Below are positions 1 to 9,622 of a stretch of 64,000 nt of DNA, piece by piece. This stretch comes from Bacteroidota bacterium (lineage in GTDB: Bacteria > Bacteroidota > Bacteroidia > Bacteroidales > UBA12481). The notes under the pieces were generated by a model. It was not told the origin of the DNA. It saw only the letters and a list, made by a program, of their open reading frames with translations, and did no database searches. Both the position numbers and the translations under genes were made by a program. Where the stretch lies: assembly GCA_018669475.1 (NCBI GenBank), contig JABHCC010000061.1:228047-292046 (forward strand), in the 5' to 3' direction. How positions within the stretch are numbered: the first letter of the stretch is position 1; every line of letters begins with the position of its first letter.

Positions 1-2
1 GA

Positions 3-1085
3 TGGGAAAAGCAGCCAGCAGGAAGACTACTTGGCTCAGCTCTTGGAACTTCTGGAATTGCCAATTTATTCCGTAAGAAGGATAAGAAAAGAGAACATCT
101 TGTTCCTTTGCCTGTTGCAGCGATTGCACGTGGATCTGTTGACGTTGGATTGAATGTATTGATCATCCTGTTTACCGGAGTATTAATTCTGGTTTTTATG
201 GTTGCTGCAATTATAGGTGCCGACCTAAAGGATACTGCAGTAGATGCCCTATTGTATAAAAATTGGTTCTGGTGGGGACTTGATCTTATTGCAGATGGAT
301 TAGTACTGATCTTTGTTGCTGGTACCTGGTATTTACTGGCTACAATGATTACAGGTAAGAAACTGTTTATGCAAAATATTGCCCGTGCTGCCCTTCTGGT
401 TGAATTGGTTGTTTCCTGGACTGTTTGGTCGCATCATCTTCTTGCTGATCAGTCCCAACCTGCCATTCTCAAAGTGTTATCAGGAGAAATGGTAACCGCT
501 TTTGAGTTGATTACCCAGGGCTTAGCATTCTTCATTGTTCTTGCTACACTTTGGGCTGCTCGTCCGCTTAAGATGACTAATCCATTGAAATTCTTATTGG
601 GTGGATTATTAGGATTTGCCCTGGCAGTACCTGCCGGAATTATGCAAGCCGATGTTGGGTTGAACAGAATTCTTCACAACACACAATGGATTGTTGGACC
701 TCATGTTCACGTAGCAATCCTGATTGGATTAACTATGACATTATATGCAGCTATTTACGTTCTATTCCCAATTGTGACAAACGGAGCAAAATTATATAGT
801 CAAAAACTGGCAAATATACATTTCTGGCTCCACCTCCTTGGAGGAATTGGAATGGGTGCATTTATGGGTATGGCCGGATTAAAAGGTATGCTCAGAAGAA
901 CACTCTATTTGGAGGGCGAATTCGAAACCTTAATGATTCTCGCAGCTGTATCAGGTGCTATGCTCCTGATCGCCTTCCTGGTATTCTTCTATAATATTGT
1001 AATGAGTCTGGGGCTTAATGGAGTAATTGGAATATTCCAACCAGCAAAACTAAAAACTAAGGATCTGGTTCCTCAGGAATCATAA
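3..1085 (+). CDS. B-family haem-copper oxidase subunit I (5' end outside window)
   Basis: The reading frame is open from base 3 to the stop, so the gene enters from upstream and only about 360 C-terminal residues are here. The product is a multi-pass membrane protein. A WSHHLLADQ segment carries the adjacent His pair expected for CuB, and a later HNTQW...GPHVHVAI segment carries the HxH pair that binds the two haems. This arrangement and the neighbouring sequence resemble ba3/B-type terminal oxidases (compare the HHQFAD and HNTAW segments known in the Thermus enzyme). Role: last step of respiration, reducing oxygen in the cytoplasmic membrane. The NO-reductase and cbb3 branches of the superfamily are less likely but cannot be excluded without the N-terminus. 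A strong terminator follows directly. Confidence 0.8.
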   Translation, partial: WEKQPAGRLLGSALGTSGIANLFRKKDKKREHLVPLPVAAIARGSVDVGLNVLIILFTGVLILVFMVAAIIGADLKDTAVDALLYKNWFWWGLDLIADGLVLIFVAGTWYLLATMITGKKLFMQNIARAALLVELVVSWTVWSHHLLADQSQPAILKVLSGEMVTAFELITQGLAFFIVLATLWAARPLKMTNPLKFLLGGLLGFALAVPAGIMQADVGLNRILHNTQWIVGPHVHVAILIGLTMTLYAAIYVLFPIVTNGAKLYSQKLANIHFWLHLLGGIGMGAFMGMAGLKGMLRRTLYLEGEFETLMILAAVSGAMLLIAFLVFFYNIVMSLGLNGVIGIFQPAKLKTKDLVPQES

Positions 1086-1101
1086 AGATTATTTAAAAGA
1101 C

Positions 1102-1160
1102 ACAAAGCTCACTAAGGAGGTGTTATGTTACACATCTGTATTAGTGAGCTTTGTATTTTC
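1102..1160 (+). terminator. Rho-independent terminator after oxidase subunit I
   Basis: A 14-bp perfect stem pairs 1102-1115 with 1141-1154 (arms ACAAAGCTCACTA and its complement) around a 25-nt loop that itself can fold, followed by a T-rich run. It lies 17 bp after the oxidase stop and separates it from the GH51 gene. Confidence 0.8.
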
Positions 1161-1210
1161 TTTTTATTTTTCTCGCTTAAGTGTAATTCTGCCACTTATT
1201 TAAGTTTTTG

Positions 1211-1218
1211 TATATTTG
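1211..1218 (+). promoter_or_regulatory. Putative -7 box of the GH51 promoter
   Basis: TATATTTG matches the Bacteroidota -7 consensus TAnnTTTG and sits 26 bp before the ATG at 1245, right after the upstream terminator. No convincing -33 element is visible, so the call rests on the box and its position. Confidence 0.45.
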
Positions 1219-1244
1219 GATAGACGAATCTAATCCTGCAGAAT

Positions 1245-3626
1245 ATGAAAACTAAGCTATTTCTTTTTCTCGTTCTCCTATCATTCATCTCTTGCACCAG
1301 CAACTCTGACATTCAACCTCTAAGTGGAAGCAATTGGGGTGAAATAATGAATGGAGATGCTGAAAATGTGGTATCCTCAAATGTGATAAACTGGACATCA
1401 GATGGTGGGAACCAAGCAGCTACTCACATTTTCAGCAATGAAGCCAAAAAAGGAAATAAAAGTCTGACCATATTTTCCTATGCACCTAAACATGGCAGAT
1501 GGTATACAAAAGTTAACGTAAAGCCCTGGTCAACTTACTCATTTTCAGGATGGATAAAAACAGAAGATCTGGTTCTCACAAAAGGAGATGGAGCTGGTTT
1601 TAATTTAGTGGCCCATGGTAGGGAGTTTGATATTCTTGAAGAATACGAGTACTATTCAGGTACGAATGATTGGAATAAAGTAGAAATAAAGTTTAATACA
1701 GATGATCAGGATTGCCTGATTCTTGAATGCTTATTAAATAAAGGAGGTTTGGCAAGCGGGAGGGTATGGTTTGACCACATGGAGCTTGAGCTAATACAAT
1801 CAGATTCTTTCAAACCCAAGATTTCTATAGATATAAAGGACGAAAAAGAGGAAATGCCCGGGTACATCTACGGGCAGTTTATTGAACACCTGGGGAAATG
1901 TATTTATGGTGGAATCTGGGCTGAGATGCTGGAAGACAGGAAATTCTACAATGCTCCAAATGATCGGGATTCGCCATGGAGAACTATAGGAGAAAAAAGC
2001 GCTTTGCTTATGGATACAAATGACTCCTTCGTGGGAGATCAAACCCCTGTCCTGGTTGTGAGTAAAAAGAATCAAATAAGCCTGATCCAGTCAAATCTGG
2101 GTATTCGGGAAGAGACTAAGTATGAAGGTAGAATCGTACTAAAATCTCAAGGAATTCAGCAGGTGAAAGTAACATTGAGCTGGGGTGATGAAGAAGACCA
2201 ACAGTTAGTATGCATCGTAAACGGGATCAATAGAAGTTATCAAACCTATCCAATAACATTTTCCTCAGAAATTTTCAATCAGAATGCCAGTCTGAAGATC
2301 GAGCCTGTGGGTGAAGGACAATTATGGATAGGAACTGTCTCGCTCATGCCAGGCAACAATATTGATGGCTTCAGGGCCGATGTCATTGATTTGCTAAAAG
2401 AACTTAATTCTCCGGTATACAGGTGGCCCGGAGGAAATTTTGTTAGTGGCTACAACTGGAGAGACGGTATTGGGAATCAGGATAAACGCCCTCCGCGAAA
2501 AAACCCTGCATGGACAGGCATTGAACATAACGATGTTGGAGTTCATGAGTTTCTAAGATTCTGTGAAATCCTGGAAACAGAAGCATATATTGCAGTTAAT
2601 GCCGGTCTGGGAGGAGTTGAGGAGGCACGAAAAGAGGTAGAATATTGCATTGGAAGAATAGAAACCCCGATGGGCAAATTGAGGGCTGAGAACGGACATT
2701 CAAATCCATGGGAAGTAAACTGGTGGTCGATTGGTAATGAAATGTATGGTGGCTGGCAACTGGGTTTTATGTCGACTGAACAGTTTGTCGATAAACACAA
2801 TGAATTTGCACAAGCAATGTGGAGCGTAAATCCTGATATCAATCTCGTGGCTGTTGGAAATCCAGGTCCATGGGATGAAATGGTTCTTAGTAATTGTGCT
2901 GATAATATGAATTACATCAGTGAACATTTTTATCGTCAGGATTGGCATGGCGGTGGATTATTGACTCATATCCGGCAAATTCCGGATGCGATTCGCAATC
3001 GTGCCGAAATCCATAGAAAATACAGGAAAGAAATCCCGGCCTTGAAGGGAAAAGATATTCGCATCTGCATGGATGAATGGAACTATTGGTATGGGCCACA
3101 TATATATGGAGAACTGGGAGTTCGTTACTTTTTGCGTGATGCCTTGGGAGTTGCTGCCGGAATCAATGAATTTTCCAGGCAATCTGACATCATTTTCATG
3201 GCTAATTACGCTCAGACAGTGAATGTAATTGGTGCAATAAAAACCAATACAACCCATTCAACAATGGCTGCCACCGGCCAGGCTCTGAAGATGTACAGAA
3301 AATACTTTGGCATAATACCAGTTAAGGTAAGTGGTGAAACCCGGCCATTAGATATAGCTGCCACACTAACAAAAGACCGAAAAACTCTTGTTATCTCAGC
3401 AGTCAATCAAAGTTGGGAAAAACAGGAATTCACAGTTGATCTGAATGGTGTGAATTATAGCAATAATATTGAAAAAATTAGTCTCACCGGTCCTGATGAT
3501 ATGGCCTTTAATGAGCCGGGAAGAGATCCTCAGGTGAGTATAGAGGGTCCTGAAACTACTAATTTTAAGGGAAAGCTGACAATAAATCCATTTCAAGCCT
3601 GCCTGTACAGAATTAATCTTGAATAA
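1245..3626 (+). CDS. GH51 alpha-L-arabinofuranosidase, exported lipoprotein
   Basis: Expected to release terminal alpha-L-arabinofuranosyl units from arabinan, arabinoxylan or arabinogalactan outside the cytoplasm. Residues 1-17 form a lipoprotein signal ending LLSFISC. Residues about 30-190 look like a carbohydrate-binding CBM4/9-type beta-sandwich (GxGAGFNL region, WFDHMEL end). The GH51 catalytic barrel and C-terminal beta-domain fill about 195-793. The acid/base Glu is E499 in SIGNEMYGG and the nucleophile is E611 in MDEWNYW; both are intact. The 793-residue length fits GH51 enzymes carrying an N-terminal binding module. It is a single gene with its own promoter, followed by an unrelated dehydrogenase, and no SusC/D partners are nearby. 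Confidence 0.9.
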   Translation: MKTKLFLFLVLLSFISCTSNSDIQPLSGSNWGEIMNGDAENVVSSNVINWTSDGGNQAATHIFSNEAKKGNKSLTIFSYAPKHGRWYTKVNVKPWSTYSFSGWIKTEDLVLTKGDGAGFNLVAHGREFDILEEYEYYSGTNDWNKVEIKFNTDDQDCLILECLLNKGGLASGRVWFDHMELELIQSDSFKPKISIDIKDEKEEMPGYIYGQFIEHLGKCIYGGIWAEMLEDRKFYNAPNDRDSPWRTIGEKSALLMDTNDSFVGDQTPVLVVSKKNQISLIQSNLGIREETKYEGRIVLKSQGIQQVKVTLSWGDEEDQQLVCIVNGINRSYQTYPITFSSEIFNQNASLKIEPVGEGQLWIGTVSLMPGNNIDGFRADVIDLLKELNSPVYRWPGGNFVSGYNWRDGIGNQDKRPPRKNPAWTGIEHNDVGVHEFLRFCEILETEAYIAVNAGLGGVEEARKEVEYCIGRIETPMGKLRAENGHSNPWEVNWWSIGNEMYGGWQLGFMSTEQFVDKHNEFAQAMWSVNPDINLVAVGNPGPWDEMVLSNCADNMNYISEHFYRQDWHGGGLLTHIRQIPDAIRNRAEIHRKYRKEIPALKGKDIRICMDEWNYWYGPHIYGELGVRYFLRDALGVAAGINEFSRQSDIIFMANYAQTVNVIGAIKTNTTHSTMAATGQALKMYRKYFGIIPVKVSGETRPLDIAATLTKDRKTLVISAVNQSWEKQEFTVDLNGVNYSNNIEKISLTGPDDMAFNEPGRDPQVSIEGPETTNFKGKLTINPFQACLYRINLE

Positions 3627-3699
3627 GTCCTAAAACATATTAAGCGAATCCATTGTCATATATATGTACAGAATCAATAAATCTATTAAGTAAGGAGTT

Positions 3700-3719
3700 A
3701 TGAACTGAGCATGACAAAA
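3700..3719 (+). repeat. 20-bp repeat element, copy 1 (5' UTR of aldehyde dehydrogenase)
   Basis: ATGAACTGAGCATGACAAAA lies 26 bp before the ATG at 3746. A 19/20 match occurs at 39980-39999 upstream of slyD, same strand and similar position. Each copy also opens a 7-codon mini-ORF beginning Met-Thr-Lys. A 7-bp complement (TTGTCAT) lies about 60 bp upstream. Function unknown. Confidence 0.5.
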
Positions 3720-3745
3720 GGAGAAATACTTTAACACACACGCGG

Positions 3746-5197
3746 ATGAAAAAAGTTCTTGACATTGATGACATTATGACCCGGGCAAAGATAGCATGTG
3801 AAATTTTCGGTCAGTATAATCAAGAAAAGGTTGACAAAATTGTGAGGGCTGTATATGAAGCTGGTTTCAATCAGCGAATTCAACTGGCCCGAATGGCATG
3901 TGAAGAAACCGGAATTGGAAAATGGGAGGACAAAACAGCAAAGAATATAATTGCCACCAGGTATTTATATCATGATATTAAGGATATAAAAACAGCTGGG
4001 ATTATCAGCGAAAACAGCGGGCGACAGATAACTGAAGTAGCCAAACCAATCGGACCAATATTTGCCATTACTCCAATAACTAATCCAACGTCAACAGCTC
4101 TGTTTAAAATCCTCATCGCTCTGAAAACCAGAAATCCCATTATTATTCGTCCGCATGGAGCTGCAAAAAAATGCACAGTAGAAGCTGCACGCATTTGTTA
4201 TGAAGCTGCTCTGAAGGCTGGTGCACCCGAGGATTGTATTCAATGGGTCAGACGATCAACACCTGATCAGACATTGGAGATGATGAGACACAAGCGAGTC
4301 GCTCTTGTTTTTGCAACTGGCTCAGTGAGTCTGGTTCGCGCAGCATATCAATCTGGGAATCCGGCAATTGGTGGTGGCCCTGGAAATGTTCCGGTTTATA
4401 TTGGAAGAAGTGCTGATATCCCATTTGCTGTTGAGCAAATTATTCTTTCTAAAACCTTTGACTACGGTACTATTTGTGCCAGTGAGCAATCACTGATCGT
4501 CAGAGAATTAAAGGAAGAAGAATTAGTGAAGGAATTCACAAAAAGAAAGGCATGGTTTCTATCTGAGGAAGAAAAGAAAGCAGTTGAAAGAATTGCTTTC
4601 AACACCTCACAGAAGTCAATGGCGGTTGAAGTTATTGGGCAACCAGCCTGGAAAATTGCCGAAAAAGCTGGCTTCAGCATACCTAAAGACACATCAGTTC
4701 TGATTGGCCGTTATCAAAACAATCAGGTAGGGCCTGATTTTCCACTGTCTCTTGAAATACTTGCACCGATATTAGCTTTGTATGTTGTAAATAGTTTTGA
4801 AGAGGCCATATCTCAATGTAAAAAAATTGTCCACTTCGGTGGAATTGGTCATACAATCAGCATCTTTTCAAACGAGGAAAATAAGATTCTGCATTTTGCT
4901 GAAGTAACCAAAGCTGGTAGATTGTTAGTGAATCAACCTGCCTCACAGGGAGCTTTGGGTGGCACCTTTAACGGATTAAATCCCTCATTAACTCTGGCAA
5001 CAGGAGCTGGTGGAAAAACTCTTACTACTGATAATATTACCGTACGTCATCTCATGAATATTCAGCGTCTGGCAAGACGCAAAGTAACACCTTGTGTGCC
5101 AGATTTTAATGACTTCTATTTAGATGAGAATAAGGGTCTTAAGGAAATTGAAGCCGACTGTAATCGTTTAATCTCTCAACAAAACCAAAAAAAATAA
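3746..5197 (+). CDS. CoA-acylating aldehyde dehydrogenase
   Basis: Member of the aldehyde dehydrogenase superfamily, closest in pattern to the acylating acetaldehyde dehydrogenases (EutE/PduP and the N-terminal half of AdhE), which interconvert an aldehyde and acyl-CoA with NAD(H). The catalytic Cys is C244 in GTICASEQ. The PHGAAKKC segment corresponds to the cofactor-binding region, and the C-terminal LVNQPASQGALGGTFNGLNPSLTL segment is typical of the acylating group. There is no C-terminal iron alcohol dehydrogenase domain; 483 residues is a stand-alone length. Cytoplasmic, no signal. The stop overlaps the start of the sialate O-acetylesterase (TAATG), so the two are probably co-transcribed, although their functions do not obviously connect. 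The true aldehyde substrate cannot be told from sequence. Confidence 0.82.
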   Translation: MKKVLDIDDIMTRAKIACEIFGQYNQEKVDKIVRAVYEAGFNQRIQLARMACEETGIGKWEDKTAKNIIATRYLYHDIKDIKTAGIISENSGRQITEVAKPIGPIFAITPITNPTSTALFKILIALKTRNPIIIRPHGAAKKCTVEAARICYEAALKAGAPEDCIQWVRRSTPDQTLEMMRHKRVALVFATGSVSLVRAAYQSGNPAIGGGPGNVPVYIGRSADIPFAVEQIILSKTFDYGTICASEQSLIVRELKEEELVKEFTKRKAWFLSEEEKKAVERIAFNTSQKSMAVEVIGQPAWKIAEKAGFSIPKDTSVLIGRYQNNQVGPDFPLSLEILAPILALYVVNSFEEAISQCKKIVHFGGIGHTISIFSNEENKILHFAEVTKAGRLLVNQPASQGALGGTFNGLNPSLTLATGAGGKTLTTDNITVRHLMNIQRLARRKVTPCVPDFNDFYLDENKGLKEIEADCNRLISQQNQKK

Positions 5198-6627
5198 TGA
5201 AAAAAACAATCCAGGTATTAACCCTATGTGTTCTCTGCCTTGCCTTAGTGAGCCAGACTTATTCTCAGGTTCAGCTTCCATCTCTATTTGCTGATCATAT
5301 GGTATTGCAGCAAAATTTCGAGGCGCCTGTTTGGGGATGGGCAGCTCCAGGAACAAGCATAAATATTAGGGCTGATTGGACAGATAAAGCTATCCGGGTG
5401 AAAGCTGATAAGGAAGGGAAATGGATGACTAAAATTCAAACTCCTGAAGCTGGTGGTCCTTACACTCTGACAATAAACGAACACACTTTAGAAAATGTAC
5501 TGATTGGAGAAGTCTGGATATGTTCAGGTCAATCCAACATGCAATGGGCATTAACACAATCTGAGAATTATCAGAATGAATTACGCTATGCCAATCAACC
5601 AGATATCAGGCTATTCTATGTGGCCAGGGACAATGCAGATGAACCAAGTCGTGATTGTTATGGTCAATGGGTAAGTTGTGACTCTACTTCAGCAAAAACA
5701 TTCAGCGCCGTAGCCTACTATTTTGGCAAAGAATTACATTGGGAACTGGACATCCCAATTGGTCTGATTCATGTAAGTTGGGGAGGCTCCACCGCTCAGG
5801 CCTGGATTAACGAGCAGATATTAGCATCTGCTCCTGAAGGTCAATACTATATAGATCTTTTCAAAGAACAAATAGAAAATACCAGGCCTGGAGCCCTTCC
5901 CAGGAATCATCGCTCCCCTTCAGGTTTATATAATGCAATGCTTAAACCTCTCATCCCATTTGGTATTAAAGGTGCCATCTGGTATCAAGGTGAATCAAAC
6001 CGTGACCGGCCCGATTATTATGAAGCTATTGTTTCTCTGCTTATTAAAAACTGGAGAACGGAATGGAATCAGGGAGATTTTCCATTTTATTTCGTTCAAA
6101 TTGCCCCTTACAATTATAATGAAGAAGATATGGGTGGATTCACCCGTGATGCACAACGTAAAACACTAAAAGTGCCAAATACCGGAATGGCAGTTACTAT
6201 GGATATTGGCAACCCGGATAACATACATCCAACTAACAAAAGAACTGTCGGAAAACGTCTGGCATTATGGGCACTCACTCAGGATTATGGATATAAAAAC
6301 CTTAGCTACTCTGGTCCCCTATTCGAATCTCTTGAAATAAAAGGTGGAAAAGCTATCATTAGTTTCACTCATACAGATGGAGGTCTTCGCGCAGGAGGAA
6401 GTCCCTTAACTCATTTTGAGATAGCAGGAAAAGACCAGATCTTCTATCCGGCTCAGGCAAAAATCAAAGGAAAAAAGATTGTAGTTTCATCTAAAATGGT
6501 TCCCGAACCCTTAGCTGTACGATTTGCTTTTCACAACACAGATGAACCAAACCTGTTCAATAAAGCTGGTCTGCCTGCTTCTTCTTTCCGAACTGATGAC
6601 TGGCCAATATTTGATGATCAGGAATAA
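5197..6627 (+). CDS. Sialate O-acetylesterase family SGNH hydrolase, exported
   Basis: Predicted carbohydrate esterase that removes O-acetyl groups from sialic acids or other acetylated sugars in the periplasm or outside the cell. Residues 1-23 are a signal peptide ending TYSQ. The GEVWICSGQSNMQW segment carries the catalytic Ser of the SGNH/SASA family, and IKGAIWYQGESNRDRPDYY carries the conserved Gly/Asn region. The conserved Asp/His pair near the C-terminus is probably in the DNIHPTNKRTVGKRLA segment. The 476-residue length is normal for the family. The start codon overlaps the preceding aldehyde dehydrogenase stop, which implies translational coupling. Substrate is inferred only; relatives also act on acetylated xylan and other glycans. 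Confidence 0.87.
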   Translation: MKKTIQVLTLCVLCLALVSQTYSQVQLPSLFADHMVLQQNFEAPVWGWAAPGTSINIRADWTDKAIRVKADKEGKWMTKIQTPEAGGPYTLTINEHTLENVLIGEVWICSGQSNMQWALTQSENYQNELRYANQPDIRLFYVARDNADEPSRDCYGQWVSCDSTSAKTFSAVAYYFGKELHWELDIPIGLIHVSWGGSTAQAWINEQILASAPEGQYYIDLFKEQIENTRPGALPRNHRSPSGLYNAMLKPLIPFGIKGAIWYQGESNRDRPDYYEAIVSLLIKNWRTEWNQGDFPFYFVQIAPYNYNEEDMGGFTRDAQRKTLKVPNTGMAVTMDIGNPDNIHPTNKRTVGKRLALWALTQDYGYKNLSYSGPLFESLEIKGGKAIISFTHTDGGLRAGGSPLTHFEIAGKDQIFYPAQAKIKGKKIVVSSKMVPEPLAVRFAFHNTDEPNLFNKAGLPASSFRTDDWPIFDDQE

Positions 6628-6660
6628 TTGCCAGGAAAGTAAAACCTTGAATTGCTATTC

Positions 6661-8394
6661 CTAATTATCCGGCAGGCCCAAAGGATTAAGTTCTACATTA
6701 AGTTCTACAGGCTGAAAGCCAGTATAATCAGGTATATGCCGAGTATTAGACACCAGTACGACTAATTCATAAGCACCTGATTGAATTTCATTCAGGTTTG
6801 TGATAATCAACTGCCCGTCCTGTCCTGGCATAACTTCGTCCAAAACATTAATCCCGGCACCCGGCTTATAAGTGAAAACTGTCATTCCGCAATCAGAACT
6901 TGGATTAATAGTCAGTCCGATACGTGATTCTGCAGGCCAGTCAACATCATTGAGTTGAATTTTATATATAGCTCCCGAAAGGTCGTTAAACTGATAGGCG
7001 GCTGTTTGTCTCACCGACGTTTTAATGAAACTCATAATTTGCAAATAACGGTCAGGATTATCCAGAAAGCGAACATTAACAGTACTTCCATAATAATGAC
7101 CGCTCACATAGTCGGCAAGAAGTCTGTGCCAATACTGATCAAGCGGTTCCTCCAATTCGTCCAGAAAAGCGTCTACCGGATCAACTGTGGCCTCAGGAAT
7201 ACGCCCTTCTTTGATAGAGTTAAATATTCGCCAAACCACAGGTTCTCCATAGTCCTCAACCAGGTCTTTTATCAGGAAGGAAAGACCATAACCATGAGTT
7301 CCATCTGCCTTCTGTAAACCCTCGAAAACCAGGTGTTCACTATCCACGATTGAGGAGGAGACATATTTATCACTTGCAGAGAATTTATTCTCAAACCACA
7401 CCGCCGTGGCCTCCTTTAGCCAGGCTTGATTCGGTTCAGCCCAAGGTGCAGAAAACTCGTATAAGTTCTGAACCAGATGAAAGAATTCATGAGCAGTTGA
7501 ATACAGAAGAAACTGGTCATCTGACAAACGCTCCGCTCCAACTGCAAATTTCCCGTGGCTAAATAAGGCCGATAAACCATCATCAGATGGATTGGCAGAA
7601 TCAGCAATATACTGGGTATACAAGCTATACTGATCGAGCTGCTTTATAATAACCTGAACCGGCCATTCCCTGGCTGTGAGCTCATAATTCATTGCCATAC
7701 AACTGTCATAGGCCAACTCAAAGAAATTACCAACTTTCAATGCACCAGCCAGATATTGCTGTGGATAGGATATCTCAAAATGCCCTCCCGATGATTGATG
7801 CTTGCCATATCCATTTATCAGGGTAAATCTCAGATCAGAAGGAACTGCTTGCATCTGACCAGTTTCATCAGGAAATTCATCCTCCCCTGCCGGATAATAA
7901 AATGAGATCAAGCCATCAGCACCGTTCCCATCTAAAGTATGATATGCAAAACGCATGGTATCAGTGCTTGTTGCATATCCTCTTTCACCCACTGCAATCA
8001 GAGTGTCACCCTCAATAATACCACCATATGGTAAATAAACTTTTATTGGCAGATTAATAGACTTTGGTAAGCCTGTCAGTGAGTACATGGGAGTTAAGGA
8101 ATAATCACGGAAGGTAGTATCCCGCTTATTTCTCAGAATGGTGATCTCAACAGTTTCATCAAAAGCTCCTTCCGGAACAACAACATAAACAGAATCTGCT
8201 TCTATCGCACCCCCCTCTGATCCTATTGTACCCAGACCAATTTCTCTGAAATTCTCACGTCCGAATGGATTTCCATAATTTTCTAAAATGTCAATGGAGC
8301 AGGACGACAAAAGCCCTGACATTAAGCTGATGACACCTATTCCAGTGACAATTGTCAATAATTTCCCCGAAAAATCACTTAATTTTGATCTCAT
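6661..8394 (-). CDS. ZU5-like and HExxH metallopeptidase-like lipoprotein
   Basis: Residues 1-32 are a lipoprotein signal ending GLLSSC. Residues about 50-125 resemble a ZU5-type domain, with GSEGGAIEADSVYVVVPEGAF followed by a VEITI strand; such domains are beta-sandwiches found in surface proteins. The middle part contains STAHEFFHLVQ, a HExxH zinc-protease signature, with a plausible downstream ligand Glu in AWLKEATAVWFE. This pattern is that of gluzincin/MA-clan peptidases. The C-terminal 150 residues look beta-rich. I do not recognise a named family for the whole protein; protease activity is inferred from the motif. It is transcribed divergently from the FAD oxidoreductase at 8442 and faces the esterase gene convergently. 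Confidence 0.72.
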   Translation of the reverse strand: MRSKLSDFSGKLLTIVTGIGVISLMSGLLSSCSIDILENYGNPFGRENFREIGLGTIGSEGGAIEADSVYVVVPEGAFDETVEITILRNKRDTTFRDYSLTPMYSLTGLPKSINLPIKVYLPYGGIIEGDTLIAVGERGYATSTDTMRFAYHTLDGNGADGLISFYYPAGEDEFPDETGQMQAVPSDLRFTLINGYGKHQSSGGHFEISYPQQYLAGALKVGNFFELAYDSCMAMNYELTAREWPVQVIIKQLDQYSLYTQYIADSANPSDDGLSALFSHGKFAVGAERLSDDQFLLYSTAHEFFHLVQNLYEFSAPWAEPNQAWLKEATAVWFENKFSASDKYVSSSIVDSEHLVFEGLQKADGTHGYGLSFLIKDLVEDYGEPVVWRIFNSIKEGRIPEATVDPVDAFLDELEEPLDQYWHRLLADYVSGHYYGSTVNVRFLDNPDRYLQIMSFIKTSVRQTAAYQFNDLSGAIYKIQLNDVDWPAESRIGLTINPSSDCGMTVFTYKPGAGINVLDEVMPGQDGQLIITNLNEIQSGAYELVVLVSNTRHIPDYTGFQPVELNVELNPLGLPDN

Positions 8395-8427
8395 TCCTTA
8401 TAACATGGTTTAGGATTCAAGATACAA

Positions 8428-8435
8428 TATCTTTG
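8428..8435 (+). promoter_or_regulatory. Putative -7 box of the FAD oxidoreductase promoter
   Basis: TATCTTTG matches TAnnTTTG and ends 6 bp before the ATG at 8442. Transcription would begin at or next to the start codon, suggesting a leaderless or near-leaderless mRNA. This also argues against an earlier start that would overlap the divergent gene. Confidence 0.45.
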
Positions 8436-8441
8436 CCAAAG

Positions 8442-9620
8442 ATGTCAGAAACACAGGATATAGTCATTATTGGAGGGGGAATTATCGGGGCCTCCATTGC
8501 TTTCTTTATGTCAAACACAGGTCTTTTTTCTGGTCAAATTACTGTAATTGAAAAGGATCCGGGTCATAAAAATTCTTCAACTGCCCTTTCGGTTGGTGGA
8601 GTCCGCCATCAATTCTCAACGCCGGCAAATATCCAAATGTCTCAATTTGCTACACATTTCATTAAAAACTGTGACCAGTATTTGGGTATCGATGAGGCAA
8701 TTAATTTGTACTTCAAAGAAAATGGATATCTGTTTCTAGCCACAGAATCAGGCAAAGAAACACTTAGCACTAACCTGGAAATCCAGAAAAACCTGGGGGC
8801 AGATGTGTGTCATTTGACTCCGGATCAAATCCAGACTCGTTTTCAATGGCTTAACACAGAGGGGCTGTCGGGGGCTAATTATGGACTTAGTGGAGAAGGA
8901 TGGTTCGACCCAAATGCTCTTCTGCAAGCATTTATTCAAAAAGCCAAATCACTGGGTGTCAAATTTATTAAAGGAGAGGTCTGCGAACTTGAAATGAGCA
9001 AGAGCAGCATTCAAAACCTAAAGCTTAAAAGTGGTAAAAGTATTTCCGCCGGATGGGTGATCAATGCTGCAGGTCCCTTGGCTGCCAACATTTCCGGAAT
9101 GGCTGGCATTAAGTATTTCCCGGTTGAATCGAGAAAAAGACAGGTTCATGTTTTTCGATGTGCCGAATACTGGTCAGATTGTCCCTTCGTCATTGATCCA
9201 AGTGGGGTATATTTCAGACCTGAGGGACATAATTTCATATGTGGTCAGTCACCGAACGCTGATCAGGATCCTCCTACCCGAAATTCAGATCTGGATTTTG
9301 CTCAGTTTGAGGATATCATTTGGCCCATTCTGGCCAATCGTGTTAAGGCTTTTGAAGCTATTCGCAGGGAGCATAGCTGGGCTGGCCATTATGCTTATCA
9401 TGTGGAAGACCAAAATCCGATAATCGGCTTCCATCCGGAGGTGAAAAATATTGTTTTTGCAAACGGATTCAGCGGCCATGGTCTGCAACATGCTCCTGCT
9501 GTGGGAAGGGGAATTACAGAACTTTTAATATCCGGCAGGTACCAAAGCATAGATTTATCAGCTTTCTCCTTTGAAAGAATTGCCTTAAAAAAACTTATTC
9601 GGGAAACTGAAGTTGTTTGA
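8442..9620 (+). CDS. FAD-dependent oxidoreductase (DAO/FOXRED1-like family)
   Basis: Begins at ATG 8442, giving MSETQDIVIIGGGIIGASIAFF, a classical N-terminal beta-alpha-beta FAD site (GGGIIG). Starting earlier would overlap the divergent lipoprotein gene and place about 30 odd residues before the flavin fold. The GVRHQFSTPANIQMS segment and the C-terminal FANGFSGHGLQHAPAVGR segment are typical of the D-amino-acid oxidase superfamily (sarcosine, glycine or pipecolate oxidase, FOXRED1-like dehydrogenases). It probably oxidises an N-methyl or small amino acid; the actual substrate cannot be told. Cytoplasmic, 392 residues, normal length. It converges with the GH92 gene with a 2-bp gap. Confidence 0.85.
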   Translation: MSETQDIVIIGGGIIGASIAFFMSNTGLFSGQITVIEKDPGHKNSSTALSVGGVRHQFSTPANIQMSQFATHFIKNCDQYLGIDEAINLYFKENGYLFLATESGKETLSTNLEIQKNLGADVCHLTPDQIQTRFQWLNTEGLSGANYGLSGEGWFDPNALLQAFIQKAKSLGVKFIKGEVCELEMSKSSIQNLKLKSGKSISAGWVINAAGPLAANISGMAGIKYFPVESRKRQVHVFRCAEYWSDCPFVIDPSGVYFRPEGHNFICGQSPNADQDPPTRNSDLDFAQFEDIIWPILANRVKAFEAIRREHSWAGHYAYHVEDQNPIIGFHPEVKNIVFANGFSGHGLQHAPAVGRGITELLISGRYQSIDLSAFSFERIALKKLIRETEVV

Positions 9621-9622
9621 GG

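Noticed and set aside
8352..8441. Earlier start for the FAD oxidoreductase
   Set aside because: It would add 30 residues with no flavin-fold role, overlap the divergent lipoprotein gene and lie before the TATCTTTG box.
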